Shown here piece by piece: positions 23,220 to 31,963 of a DNA stretch of 47,966 bases; positions within the stretch are counted from its first letter, which is position 1, and every line of letters begins with the position of its first letter. Below the pieces are notes generated by a model, which saw only the letters and a list, made by a program, of their open reading frames with translations, was not told where the DNA came from and did no database searches. This stretch comes from Deltaproteobacteria bacterium (lineage in GTDB: Bacteria; Desulfobacterota_D; UBA1144; Nemesobacterales; JAJCZQ01). Position numbers and translations under genes: made by a program. The stretch spans positions 1 through 47,966 of the forward strand of contig JAJCZQ010000005.1 of assembly GCA_029262335.1 (NCBI GenBank), in the 5' to 3' direction.

Positions 23220-25286
23220 TCAAAATCGTATTAATACACCAACTCCTGCCCCGTACTGATTGTGCCATTTTGCAATCAGTGAATAATTTTTGTGGAGGAA
23301 AAAAGTCCCTCCAACTTCAGCTTCCCATTTTGACTCGGTATCAAACTGAAGTTCCCCAAAAGCTGTAATGTATCTTGTAAGCTGCATCTCTTTATCAAAT
23401 ATAAATCTAAAATCTCCATCAGTATCCACCCAGATTGTACTGTCAATTAGAAAGGGGAGGAGGTAGTAAATACCAAATATTCCCCTTGTCCCCTGGTCTT
23501 CATTTGTGATTTCAACCCCGGCAAACGGGCTGATAAACCTGTTTATATAACGGGCATAAGTAAGGTCTACCCTGTATTCAGCTTCTTCATACCCCACTTC
23601 CCAGTTGGCAATAATTGAGTTCCTGGTGTTTTTCAGGACTGCAACACCTTCACTTTCATTTGTGAGAATCTGGGCATCTACCCACAAAAAAATGGGTTCC
23701 TTATATAGGTTTGCTCTTATTTCTTTTATATCCGGATCAATCTCCGAATCTTCATAACTTACAATCCTCGCCATACCGGATTCCAGGTGATACAGGATAT
23801 GGCAATGAAAGAACCAGTCCTTTTTCTCGTTGGCATCAAACTCTATAATTGTTGTATCATGGGGGGCAACATTTACAGTGTGTTTAAGGGGAGAATATTC
23901 TCCCTGCTGGTTAAGAACCCTGAAGAAATGACCATGAAGGTGCATAGGGTGGTTCATCATTGTTTTATTGTTCATTAAGAATGTAACGTTTTCACCCTTC
24001 CGTATCAGTATCTTGTCATCTTTGCTAAGGGTTTTGTTGTTTATCGACCAGATATAGTTTTCCATGTCCCCCGTGAGATTAAGTACAACTTCCCTTTTTT
24101 TATTCCCCTCCGGCAATGTAGTTATCTCAGGAGATTTTAATTTATCATATGGAGGGTCAGGCCTGCCTGTATTCATGGCCATACCGGTATTGTCCTTTGG
24201 AGCCATATCCATCTGTTTATCATTATTCTTATCTTTTGGTTCTGTTTTCATTCCTTTCATGCTTTGCATACCGGAATTATTGTAAAGGTCCGGACGCGGT
24301 ATTGGATCGGCATCAGTTTTATTTCCCGCGCCTAGATAAAGTGAGGCAAACCCTGAACCATCCTGGGCAGTCGACCTGAATTCATATGCACCATCCTCGG
24401 GAACATCTATAATTACATCATAGGTTTCAGCGACAGAAATCAGCAACTTGTCTGTTTCAACAGGTTCTACATCTTTTCCGTCAGCTGCTACAATTGTCAT
24501 GTTCCCGCCGGCATAGTTTAGATAAAAATATGAAGATGACCCGGCGTTGATTATACGCAGTTTTACTTTTTTCCCGGAATGGCTGTTGAGATTAAGTTCC
24601 TGGTTTCCGTTAATCAAAAAAGCATCGTAGGCAACATCTGCTACATCAGGTGTGGGCATTCTTTTAAAGGACCTTTTAATATTGCTCCAGATTACCCTGT
24701 TTTTTATTACGCCGTAGACTGTCTGCATTGTGTCTTTTTTAAAGTTGTTATAATCACTTCCTCTTTTTAATGTTCTTAATACTTCATTTGGGTTGTCGTT
24801 AGTCCAGTCGGATAAAACAACAACAAGTTCATCTGAGGGTATTTCAATATCAGTCCTTTCCTGTAGCGGGGTAATTACAATTGATCCATATACTCCGCGC
24901 TGTTCCTGGAGTTTTGTATGCGAATGGTACCAATAAGTACCGGACTGTTTTATTGGGAATTCATATACATGTGTTTTACCCGGCTTGATTGGAGGGGTTG
25001 TAACATAAGGTACCCCGTCTTCCCTGTTTGGCAGGAGTAATCCATGCCAGTGGACAGAGGTATCAACACTCATTTTATTTGTAACGTTTATTCTTGCTAT
25101 GTCTCCTTCAATAAATCTTAGCGTCGGCCCCGGGACAGTGCCGTTAACTGTCATTGCAACAATATCTTCTCCCGTGAAATTCAATATGTTATTCTGAATT
25201 ACAAGGTTGTATTCCACAGTTTTGGAATATGCTGGGTTGCATATAAAAAATAAGATTAATAAAGGGAGCAAGATTTTAAATTTCAT
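23220..25286 (-). CDS. CopA-type multicopper oxidase with a CopB-like C-terminal beta-barrel domain
   Basis: Residues 1-21 are a signal peptide and about 24-510 form a three-cupredoxin multicopper oxidase. Copper ligands lie in HWHG (79-82), HSH (121-123), HPMHLHGH (446-453) and HCHILYH (494-500). A Met-rich loop at about 340-371 resembles the copper-binding loops of CopA and CueO. The last 175 residues or so (515-688) are unlike an oxidase. They alternate in short amphipathic strands (AVLKNTRNSIIANWEVG, ITAFGELQFDT, GVGVLIRF) and resemble the outer-membrane protein CopB, with a terminal Phe. This looks like a CopA-CopB fusion for periplasmic Cu(I) oxidation at the outer membrane. Confidence 0.88.
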   Translation of the reverse strand: MKFKILLPLLILFFICNPAYSKTVEYNLVIQNNILNFTGEDIVAMTVNGTVPGPTLRFIEGDIARINVTNKMSVDTSVHWHGLLLPNREDGVPYVTTPPIKPGKTHVYEFPIKQSGTYWYHSHTKLQEQRGVYGSIVITPLQERTDIEIPSDELVVVLSDWTNDNPNEVLRTLKRGSDYNNFKKDTMQTVYGVIKNRVIWSNIKRSFKRMPTPDVADVAYDAFLINGNQELNLNSHSGKKVKLRIINAGSSSYFYLNYAGGNMTIVAADGKDVEPVETDKLLISVAETYDVIIDVPEDGAYEFRSTAQDGSGFASLYLGAGNKTDADPIPRPDLYNNSGMQSMKGMKTEPKDKNNDKQMDMAPKDNTGMAMNTGRPDPPYDKLKSPEITTLPEGNKKREVVLNLTGDMENYIWSINNKTLSKDDKILIRKGENVTFLMNNKTMMNHPMHLHGHFFRVLNQQGEYSPLKHTVNVAPHDTTIIEFDANEKKDWFFHCHILYHLESGMARIVSYEDSEIDPDIKEIRANLYKEPIFLWVDAQILTNESEGVAVLKNTRNSIIANWEVGYEEAEYRVDLTYARYINRFISPFAGVEITNEDQGTRGIFGIYYLLPFLIDSTIWVDTDGDFRFIFDKEMQLTRYITAFGELQFDTESKWEAEVGGTFFLHKNYSLIAKWHNQYGAGVGVLIRF

Positions 25287-25337
25287 CTGTTTTCCGGTCT
25301 TATATATTTTTAATTATAAAATAGTATAAATCTTATT

Positions 25338-25640
25338 ATGTCATTTAAGAATAGCAGATATGTTATTGAAATAGATCTTCCTGAGGGATATCTCTCTATT
25401 GACTGTGAAATAGAGTACGGAGAAGAGAACAGAATGACATTTTTTCTTAACCAGAGCTCAGTCAATAAAGAAAGATATCTGCCTGAAAATTCTTCTGAAT
25501 TAAAAAAACAGTTGTTAGATTATAACGATTTTGAATTCCAAACAGAAAGAGATGATATAGAAAATATGTTAAATGAGTTGATGTTAAAAGAATTCGGAGC
25601 AGATGCCGACATCCTTATAAGGGATGTAGACTCCGATTAG
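25338..25640 (+). CDS. Small acidic hypothetical protein
   Basis: The 100-residue product is strongly acidic, without signal peptide or membrane helix. No family is recognised. A TATAAA box lies 7 nt before the ATG at 25338 and there is no Shine-Dalgarno sequence. It is divergent from the multicopper oxidase gene. Confidence 0.55.
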   Translation: MSFKNSRYVIEIDLPEGYLSIDCEIEYGEENRMTFFLNQSSVNKERYLPENSSELKKQLLDYNDFEFQTERDDIENMLNELMLKEFGADADILIRDVDSD

Positions 25641-25759
25641 AAATCATTCAATACTTTAAAACTACCACCCACCGTTCCGCACCAAGTATTGGGATTCTAG
25701 GAGGCTAATGCCAGTCAATTAATATTATAAGGGTATTTTATACAAAAAGGAATAAAAAA

Positions 25760-25787
25760 AGCCGGGAGCAAATTTGCTTACCCGGCT
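25760..25787. terminator. Hairpin terminator candidate
   Basis: AGCCGGG (25760-25766) and CCCGGCT (25781-25787) enclose a loop that itself pairs through GCAAATTTGC. Flanking A-runs upstream would give T-runs on the minus strand. The remaining sequence of the 259-bp gap (25641-25899) shows no other element. Confidence 0.55.
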
Positions 25788-25899
25788 ACTTTAAGGAAAA
25801 AGGATGATTATTTAATACTGTAATGATAAATTTGTGTTTTCAAAGATATTTTTTTAATATTTCAAAAATAGTTGAAAAGAAGTAAATTACTATACATAT

Positions 25900-26892
25900 A
25901 TGAGCCCAATTCTAAGAATCCTGATCGGAGGGGCCTGCCTCGTAATAATACTTGCAGGTATCAAAGCCGCATCTGAAATAATCAGTTTTGTACTGATTTC
26001 GGCTTTGCTCGCAATATCAATAACACCTATTGTAATCTTTCTCACCAATAAAGGATTAAAAAGAGGGCCATCCCTTTTTATTACAATATTCAGCCTTCTC
26101 GTAGTTGGCGTATTGCTGTTAACCTTGCTTGGTACTTCGGTTTTTGAGCTATCAAGGACCCTCCCAACCTATGAGGAGAGGATGCAGGAAATTCTTGTTT
26201 CTGTTGACAGTGTCCTTGAAAAATACAACTTTGATATTGATAAGGTAATAGAGCAGACTGAGTTTGATACAAAACGTTTCGTCCAGATTGCTACGTCACT
26301 GCTCGGAAAACTGGGCAATTTCCTTGGAAGCGGGATATTCCTTATTATTATCGTTTCACTGATGCTGGTGGAATTCTCGGGTTATGAACATAAAATACAG
26401 ACCGGCAATATTCATCCGGGAAGCCTTTCGGCAAGAATGTATGAAATAAGGACCGAGATCAGGAAGTTTCTTTCCATTACTGCCCTTACCGGTTTTATGT
26501 CATCGGTCTGCAATGTGATTCTTTTATTAGCTCTTGGTGTAGAGTTTGCAGTACTTTGGGGTGTTCTTTCTTTTTTCTTTAATTTTATTCCCGTGATTGG
26601 TGCAATACTGGCACTACTCCCGCCATTTTTACTTGCACTGCTACAGTTTGGATGGACAAAGGCAATAATTGTTGTTGTTGGCTTTGCACTGTTTAATAAT
26701 ATTGCAGATAACGTAATTAAGCCCAAATTGATGAAAGACGGGCTGAATATTTCTGTCCTTATTATATTTCTTTCTTTATTTTTCTGGAGCTGGATCCTGG
26801 GTTTTGCAGGGGCCATTCTGGCAATTCCCCTTACCATAGCAATCATTAAAATATTTGGCGAACTGTCAAAAGAACACGATATATTCGGATAA
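25900..26892 (+). CDS. AI-2E/PerM family membrane transporter
   Basis: The 330-residue protein has the typical layout of this family. A paired helix at the N-terminus (about 8-70) is followed by a cytoplasmic/periplasmic loop segment of about 60 residues, then six further helices. The block containing FFFNFIPVIGAILALLPPFLLALL, split across about 215-245, is the family signature. Members include a Na+/H+ antiporter-like group and the disputed autoinducer-2 exporter TqsA, and substrate cannot be assigned. A TACTAT box lies 6 nt before the ATG and there is no Shine-Dalgarno sequence. Confidence 0.88.
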   Translation: MSPILRILIGGACLVIILAGIKAASEIISFVLISALLAISITPIVIFLTNKGLKRGPSLFITIFSLLVVGVLLLTLLGTSVFELSRTLPTYEERMQEILVSVDSVLEKYNFDIDKVIEQTEFDTKRFVQIATSLLGKLGNFLGSGIFLIIIVSLMLVEFSGYEHKIQTGNIHPGSLSARMYEIRTEIRKFLSITALTGFMSSVCNVILLLALGVEFAVLWGVLSFFFNFIPVIGAILALLPPFLLALLQFGWTKAIIVVVGFALFNNIADNVIKPKLMKDGLNISVLIIFLSLFFWSWILGFAGAILAIPLTIAIIKIFGELSKEHDIFG

Positions 26893-26895
26893 AGA

Positions 26896-27975
26896 CTATT
26901 TTCTTACAATATAATAGTAGTTCATAGGATCGTGGGGAAGTTCTTTTAGCTCTATATTTGTGAATCCGGCATCTTTTAGCATATCAACAGCAAGTTCTTT
27001 TCCCCACATAGCACCAAGTCCTTTGCCGTCCTGGCAAAGAGATACAGACATGCAGTGAAGGCAGGAAATTGTATACAGGAAAGACCCGATAGGGTGGTCC
27101 ATATTTTTTTCAACAAAACTGGAGCCTGCAATGTCCTGCATAAAATAGGTGCCATCAGGTTTAAGTGCGTTATATATATTTTTTAGAACAACATCAGGTT
27201 TTGCCTGGTCATGCACAGCATCAAAGGTTGTAATAAAATCATATTGTTCTCTATCTTCAATTTTTGATATATCCATAGCTTTTAAAACAATATTTCTGAG
27301 GCCCAGTTCCCTGGCATTATCTGTTCCCGTTTTTACCGCATCCTGAGAGAGATCATATCCAGTGAAATTACTGTTAGGAAATATTTTTGCCATCTCCACA
27401 AGAGCAAGCCCACTGCCGCATCCAAGGTCCAAAACATTTATCCCTGATTTGAGTTTTTCAATAATATCTCCTGCAAGAGGAAGTAGTTGGTCAATAAGAG
27501 GAACAATCACCGTCTGTCGGCTTTCATCAGCCATTACTTCATGAAACCTGTTATATTCCGAATAACTTAAACCGCCGCCGTTCTTAAAACAGTCCAGTAT
27601 TTTATCTTCAACAGAAGCAAGCACTGAAAACCACTGTGTAGTTACGGCAATATTGTCGGGTGTTGCAGCTCTTGTGAGCCAGGCAGCATGTTCAGGAGGA
27701 AGATGGTAATGTTTTTCTACAGGGTCATAGTCAACTATCCCGCCTGTTACCATGGAACCCAGCCATTCCCTTACATATCTTTCATTCAGGCCGGCTTTTT
27801 GTGCTATGGTTTCACTTCCTGCCGGATCAATTTCGGACATAACATCAAATAATTCTGTTCTGTATCCAATTGATATCATTAAGTTGAGTGCTCCAAAATT
27901 GATTATATCAATTAATTTTGAAACAAATTTTTCTGATTTTTGAGTGTTAAACAGGTCTTCATTAACTTTGGTCAT
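26896..27975 (-). CDS. Class I SAM-dependent methyltransferase with N-terminal winged helix
   Basis: The 359-residue protein has a helical dimerisation/winged-helix part (about 20-110; IAQKAGLNERYVREWLGSM) as in O-methyltransferase-like small-molecule enzymes. The Rossmann methyltransferase domain starts at about 185 with the SAM-binding VLDLGCGSGLALVEMA. Acidic motif II is FTGYDLSQDAV, and the DAVHDQAKP and NALKPDGTYFMQD motifs follow. The enzyme class recalls S-adenosylmethionine methyltransferases found near cytochrome or arsenic genes, but no substrate can be inferred. GGGAGAG precedes the ATG. Confidence 0.88.
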   Translation of the reverse strand: MTKVNEDLFNTQKSEKFVSKLIDIINFGALNLMISIGYRTELFDVMSEIDPAGSETIAQKAGLNERYVREWLGSMVTGGIVDYDPVEKHYHLPPEHAAWLTRAATPDNIAVTTQWFSVLASVEDKILDCFKNGGGLSYSEYNRFHEVMADESRQTVIVPLIDQLLPLAGDIIEKLKSGINVLDLGCGSGLALVEMAKIFPNSNFTGYDLSQDAVKTGTDNARELGLRNIVLKAMDISKIEDREQYDFITTFDAVHDQAKPDVVLKNIYNALKPDGTYFMQDIAGSSFVEKNMDHPIGSFLYTISCLHCMSVSLCQDGKGLGAMWGKELAVDMLKDAGFTNIELKELPHDPMNYYYIVRK

Positions 27976-28074
27976 TAGACTCTCCCGAATAGGCGCTGAA
28001 TTATAAAAAAATTATACAGGAAAATATTAACAATTAATTATTAAAATTTAGCTGGAATCTAATGTTATATAGAA

Positions 28075-28275
28075 TTAAAAGATCAGGCTTCCGCCTATAT
28101 CTCCCGGGTTTTCAAGATGAGTCGGATCATCTTCCTCAACTTGTTCATAAACTTCTTCCTCTTCATAAGTATATTCATCATTATATTCTTCATTGTTGTC
28201 ACCAGCCAGATTTTGAGGACAACCATATAATAATGTGATACTTAGTAAAATCAGTAAAAGGTGAAGATTTTTCAT
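28075..28275 (-). CDS. Small acidic lipoprotein
   Basis: The start at 28275 is preferred over one at 28332 because GGGGGA precedes it. It yields 66 residues with a lipobox LLYGC near residue 19. The mature part is dominated by Glu, Asp and Tyr (YNDEYTYEEEEVYEQVEEDD). No family is recognised. It is divergent from the Cys-rich lipoprotein gene across a gap of 248 bp that holds a sigma-54 promoter, and both encode acidic lipid-anchored proteins. Confidence 0.6.
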   Translation of the reverse strand: MKNLHLLLILLSITLLYGCPQNLAGDNNEEYNDEYTYEEEEVYEQVEEDDPTHLENPGDIGGSLIF

Positions 28276-28452
28276 TTTGTACTTTCCCCCTGTGTTAATA
28301 CAAATAAATATATAATCAGTTTTATATTCCATTACATTGAAAATAATTTCACAGTAGGTGCTTTAATTTTCACACCTGCTAAAAGCAAGAAAACCAAATA
28401 TTTTTTAATGAATTCAGTCTGTTGTATCTATTTATGACAATTTATGACAAGT

Positions 28453-28469
28453 TGGCATACCGCTTGCCA
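28453..28469 (+). promoter_or_regulatory. Sigma-54 (RpoN) promoter of the Cys-rich lipoprotein gene
   Basis: TGGCATACCGCTTGCCA has TGGCA and TTGC with GG and GC 10 bp apart, the best sigma-54 match in the window. It lies 55 bp upstream of the ATG at 28524. A 10-bp direct repeat TTTATGACAA occurs just before it (28432-28450). Confidence 0.75.
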
Positions 28470-28523
28470 ATTAATAAACCATCTTATGGATATTTTTATG
28501 GGAGTTTATAAGGAGGTAGTAAA

Positions 28524-30017
28524 ATGCATAGATTATCAATTGTCTTTTTAGTAATTTTTACTGTTTCAGTAGGTTTACTAAGTTGCGGGGGAGAAGACGG
28601 AACTGATTCCTCTTCTACAGCCTTAAATGAATCTTCAAGGATTGTGGGTACTGTGGAAGAGCTTTTAATGTCTTCTGCTCCTGAAAATAACCAAACTTTA
28701 TTGGCTGATATAAAAGATCTGCTGGCCATTGTAGTTAGTGCAAATGCTCAGGACGGAGATCTTTGCGGTATTTTGGTAAAGGTTATTCAAAATGGTGAAG
28801 AAGTAGCCACAACAGAGACTAACTGTGACGGGGAATTTGAAGTTAATGAAATAGCCCAGGGGCCTACGGTCTTAATATTCGAAAATGATTTTTTCAGCGA
28901 TACACTCGAATTAAATGTTCCCGCTAATGGCACAGTAGACCTTAAAGTATCACTGGATGACAACGAGGGGACCAACGTTTCAATTAACGAGATAAATATT
29001 ACTACCGGCCCTGTTGTTTGCGAAGATGGTGTATTAAATGTCGGCAATGGTGATATAAACGAACTTAATATCATAGGCAACGGCGGTAGCTGTGTGAATA
29101 TTGTTGGCAGCTGCGACGTCAGTATTCTTGCACAGAATATAAACCTCAAAGAATGCAATGTATGTATCAACGCTTCAAACGGTGCATTTGTGTCTGTAAC
29201 GGCATCAGAAGATTTTGACTGTAATGCTGATGAAGTTGGTATTAATTCTACGGGAGATTCAGATGTTGTTGTGTCAGGTGATAATTGTACGATAGAGAGC
29301 GGAGAGTCTCAGATAGTTGAGGATGAAGGCGGAGTTGTTGACACCGAAAACTGTGAAGAAGTAGAGCTTGAAGGCCCCGATGAAGAAGGTGATGATGGAG
29401 AAGGTGACGGGGGTGAAGGCGGAGATGATGGTGAAGAAGGTGATGACGATGATGATAATAATAACAATAATGATAACCCGGTATGTGAATATGATTGTTC
29501 AAGTAGTAACTGTGAACTGTTCTGTAATGACGGGATACCAGCTGATTGTAAGGAATCATGTAATAATGCTGATAACATTAGTTTGTGTATTCAGGAATGC
29601 ACAGGCATAGAATGCGGACGACCAATATGTCATGAAATTTGTATTGAAGAAGGCGCACCCGTCTGCGAGGTAGATGAAAAAGAAGTTTGTGAAGAAGTAT
29701 GTGAGGGTGAATGTGAAGAAGAATGCGTTGAATTCAGAAAAGAAGAAGTACTTGATGGCGAATGTTTTGAAGGATGTCTGCTAAGTGAATGCGGGGAACT
29801 TGAAGGCGAACAGAGAGAAATCTGTTTCGATGAGCTCGAAGGGCCATGCGGATCAGAATGCACCGAACTCGTAGAAACTGATGACTGTATTGAGTTTGAA
29901 GTTGTCGGTTGTGAATGCGATGAAGTATGTGAAGTCGTAGAGGTTGAGGAATGCTTTGAAGTCTGCGAGGAGGAAGGCATCAGCTGCAGATTTGAATGTG
30001 AAGAGATAAATATATAA
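28524..30017 (+). CDS. Acidic, extremely Cys-rich surface lipoprotein
   Basis: The 497-residue protein has a lipoprotein signal (VGLLSC, Cys21). A beta-rich region (about 70-280) contains carboxypeptidase-like repeat phrases (GTVDLKVSLDD) and a possible parallel beta-helix with scattered Cys. An Asp/Glu/Gly/Asn linker (about 283-318) follows, and then a C-terminal domain of about 179 residues with roughly 30 Cys, about one in six, mostly as CxxxC and CxxC in Glu-rich context (CEEVCEGECEEEC). The net charge is very negative. It could bind metals or cross-link heavily outside the cell. GGAGG precedes the ATG. It is transcribed alone from a sigma-54 promoter and ended by a strong terminator. No family is recognised. 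Confidence 0.8.
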   Translation: MHRLSIVFLVIFTVSVGLLSCGGEDGTDSSSTALNESSRIVGTVEELLMSSAPENNQTLLADIKDLLAIVVSANAQDGDLCGILVKVIQNGEEVATTETNCDGEFEVNEIAQGPTVLIFENDFFSDTLELNVPANGTVDLKVSLDDNEGTNVSINEINITTGPVVCEDGVLNVGNGDINELNIIGNGGSCVNIVGSCDVSILAQNINLKECNVCINASNGAFVSVTASEDFDCNADEVGINSTGDSDVVVSGDNCTIESGESQIVEDEGGVVDTENCEEVELEGPDEEGDDGEGDGGEGGDDGEEGDDDDDNNNNNDNPVCEYDCSSSNCELFCNDGIPADCKESCNNADNISLCIQECTGIECGRPICHEICIEEGAPVCEVDEKEVCEEVCEGECEEECVEFRKEEVLDGECFEGCLLSECGELEGEQREICFDELEGPCGSECTELVETDDCIEFEVVGCECDEVCEVVEVEECFEVCEEEGISCRFECEEINI

Positions 30018-30033
30018 ACCTTACTTTATTTAA

Positions 30034-30064
30034 AGGGGTGAGTATTACTCACCCCTTTTTTTTA
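30034..30064 (+). terminator. Strong rho-independent terminator
   Basis: AAAGGGGTGAGT and ACTCACCCCTTT pair perfectly around a 2-nt ATT loop and are followed by a run of eight T. It ends the Cys-rich lipoprotein gene. Confidence 0.9.
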
Positions 30065-30119
30065 ATTATTAATCCTAAATAATTACGAATTTATATTTTT
30101 ACATGTCATAGTATTTAGG

Positions 30120-30665
30120 ATGTCAAAAAAATCCCGGAACATAGAGATTAAAGCAATAGCTTCTGATTTCTCGAAGCAAAAAAAAATTGCCGAGTCACTT
30201 TCTGAAAAAAAAACAAAGATACTTAAGCAGGAAGACTACTATTTTAAGATTGATAAGGGCAGGTTAAAGCTAAGGGTACTTTCAATCAATAAGGGTGAGC
30301 TTATTTACTATGAGCGCCCGGATGATACGGGGCCAAAATTATCTTCTTACCAGATTTATAATACTGATACGCCAAACAAACTTATAAATGTACTAGACTC
30401 TTCCTACGGAATACGAAATATAGTGAGGAAGACCAGATACCTTTATCTTCACAAAAGGACCAGGATACATATGGATGTAGTTGATTCACTCGGAGAATTT
30501 ATCGAACTCGAGGTTGTCTTAGGCAGGAATGATGACCTCTCAAAAGGTGAACAGGACGCTGAATACTTAATCAAAAGGCTTGGAATAAAGGACACAGACC
30601 TGATCGGCAGTTCCTATATAGATTTGCTGGAAAAAATACAAAATAGGGAAAAGGCAACAATATAG
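30120..30665 (+). CDS. CYTH-domain protein, CyaB/class IV adenylate-cyclase-like
   Basis: The 181 residues form a CYTH tunnel fold. The N-terminal ExExK motif (NIEIKA, about 7-12) binds triphosphate substrates with metal. Further family strands are DYYFKIDKGRLKLRVL, ELIYYERPDDTGPK and HMDVVDSLGEFIELEVVL. Members include CyaB adenylate cyclases, thiamine triphosphatases and inorganic triphosphatases. This group (CyaB-like) is most often called class IV cyclase, but the activity must not be assumed. A TAGTAT box ends 5 nt before the ATG, another leaderless-type start. Confidence 0.82.
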   Translation: MSKKSRNIEIKAIASDFSKQKKIAESLSEKKTKILKQEDYYFKIDKGRLKLRVLSINKGELIYYERPDDTGPKLSSYQIYNTDTPNKLINVLDSSYGIRNIVRKTRYLYLHKRTRIHMDVVDSLGEFIELEVVLGRNDDLSKGEQDAEYLIKRLGIKDTDLIGSSYIDLLEKIQNREKATI

Positions 30666-30683
30666 AGTTTAAGTGAAAAATAA

Positions 30684-30715
30684 AGACGCAAACACCTTTT
30701 GGGTAGTTTGCGTCT
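30684..30715 (+). terminator. Hairpin terminator candidate
   Basis: AGACGCAAACACC and GGGTAGTTTGCGTCT form a long stem with one bulge around a TTTT loop. The T-tail is weak, so termination strength is uncertain. Confidence 0.6.
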
Positions 30716-30832
30716 CATCTCTCTATTTACACATTAAATAGTGCAAATAAATGGGGGACTAATATTATACATGATTTTTGAATAAAATAGTCCCAATAAT
30801 CATAAAATATTCAAAGGCCTAATTCTTTATAA

Positions 30833-31240
30833 ATGAATAAACCTGAAAGTAATATACAACAGACCATTGATCTGCTGATTGGAGTTATCCCAACATTGAT
30901 TCTTTATGGCAATTTTATATTGGTAGGGATGATCTTTGGTATGAAAGATATTTTAAAGCTTAATAATCCAATTGATGAAATATTTCTGATTTCACTTGGA
31001 GGAATACTTGGGCTTTCCGGCCTTGTTCTGTCTTTCGGAAAGACATCCAGGAGGGTTTATCTTATTGTTACGTCAATTCTTATAACAATTGGAGTAATCA
31101 CCGCATGTTACGTGGTATATTCGCTCTATACAGAACCGGACTCTCCGGACAGTTTGTTTGAAAAAATTACAATTCTGCCCTTATTTGGGAGTATCATTGT
31201 TGGTTTAAAAAGGATTTACTCAGGATTGTTCGGGGAATGA
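30833..31240 (+). CDS. Hypothetical membrane protein
   Basis: The 135-residue protein has four predicted helices (about 12-36, 46-66, 74-95 and 108-125) and no recognised motif. The start codon has no Shine-Dalgarno sequence. It converges on the coiled-coil hypothetical gene, 4 bp apart. Confidence 0.6.
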   Translation: MNKPESNIQQTIDLLIGVIPTLILYGNFILVGMIFGMKDILKLNNPIDEIFLISLGGILGLSGLVLSFGKTSRRVYLIVTSILITIGVITACYVVYSLYTEPDSPDSLFEKITILPLFGSIIVGLKRIYSGLFGE

Positions 31241-31244
31241 TTAT

Positions 31245-31652
31245 TCAGTTGTTTTTCGTCCATTCTTCTGTTTCATTACTCCCTTCTTTCTGCTCTTCTT
31301 CCATCAGTCTTTGAATGGCTTTATTATATATCTCAATATAGTCTTCGACCTTTTTATGGATGTCCTGTTCCATAGTCTCAAGCTTGTCTGCATATTTTTC
31401 TGTTAGCTCTATCTGGAATTCGGCAATTCTTCTTAGATCTTCTTCGCCCATATTTTCTTCCAGGACGCCAGTAATGATTTCTATTATCTTGGGGTAAAGA
31501 TACTCCGCATTTTCCTGAAGCTGGGCCTGGAGGGACTGTTCCCAGGTAAAATACTTATGCATACCGAAATTAAATGGGTCTATCTTGGTTTCTTTCCTGA
31601 GTTCTACAATTTTGGCGATTAATTCTTCGGTACTTAATTTCTTTTCACTCAT
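31245..31652 (-). CDS. Hypothetical helical protein
   Basis: The 135 residues are charged and helical, with coiled-coil-like heptads in EFQIELTEKYADKLETMEQDI. There is no signal or membrane helix, and no family is recognised. A TATAAT box lies 6 nt before the ATG. A short C-terminal Glu/Lys-rich tail follows. Confidence 0.6.
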   Translation of the reverse strand: MSEKKLSTEELIAKIVELRKETKIDPFNFGMHKYFTWEQSLQAQLQENAEYLYPKIIEIITGVLEENMGEEDLRRIAEFQIELTEKYADKLETMEQDIHKKVEDYIEIYNKAIQRLMEEEQKEGSNETEEWTKNN

Positions 31653-31658
31653 GTGATT

Positions 31659-31664
31659 ATTATA
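31659..31664 (-). promoter_or_regulatory. -10 box, predicted leaderless
   Basis: Minus-strand TATAAT ends 6 nt before the ATG at 31652 and no Shine-Dalgarno sequence is present. Confidence 0.4.
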
Positions 31665-31711
31665 ACTGGTCTTATCGGAGGTTCATTAAATCTATTAATT
31701 TGTAGAGTTTA

Positions 31712-31963
31712 TTAATCTATCGGTTCATGCCTTTTTTTATAACCATAGTCATAACCTTTATCAGTAAGTTTATATCCTGCTTTATCTTTGGAAATGTGCC
31801 TGTTTTTAATAAGCTCTTCCATGCAGAGTAATGAGAGGTTCTCGGAAAGCCCTTCGGATTTAAGTGCAAATGCGAGTTTTTGGTCATCCGGGACAGGGAC
31901 CTTTTGTTCCCAGTTGCAAAGTCTTCCTAATACCCTGATTACTTTCTGGCAGTCGATATCCAT
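31712..31963 (-). CDS. Small hypothetical protein with winged-helix-like tail
   Basis: The 83-residue protein ends in a pattern like the wing of a small DNA-binding domain (ELIKNRHISKDKAGYKLTDKGYDYGYKKR), with an N-terminal helix pair. A TATAAA box lies 6 nt before the ATG with no Shine-Dalgarno sequence. Whether it binds DNA is uncertain. Confidence 0.5.
   Translation of the reverse strand: MDIDCQKVIRVLGRLCNWEQKVPVPDDQKLAFALKSEGLSENLSLLCMEELIKNRHISKDKAGYKLTDKGYDYGYKKRHEPID

Noticed and set aside
28787-29610. Open frames opposite or shifted within the Cys-rich lipoprotein gene, including Ser- and His/Tyr-rich proteins
   Set aside because: They arise from the repetitive acidic codons GAA/GAT/GAG read in other frames. 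They lack ribosome-binding sites and have implausible composition.
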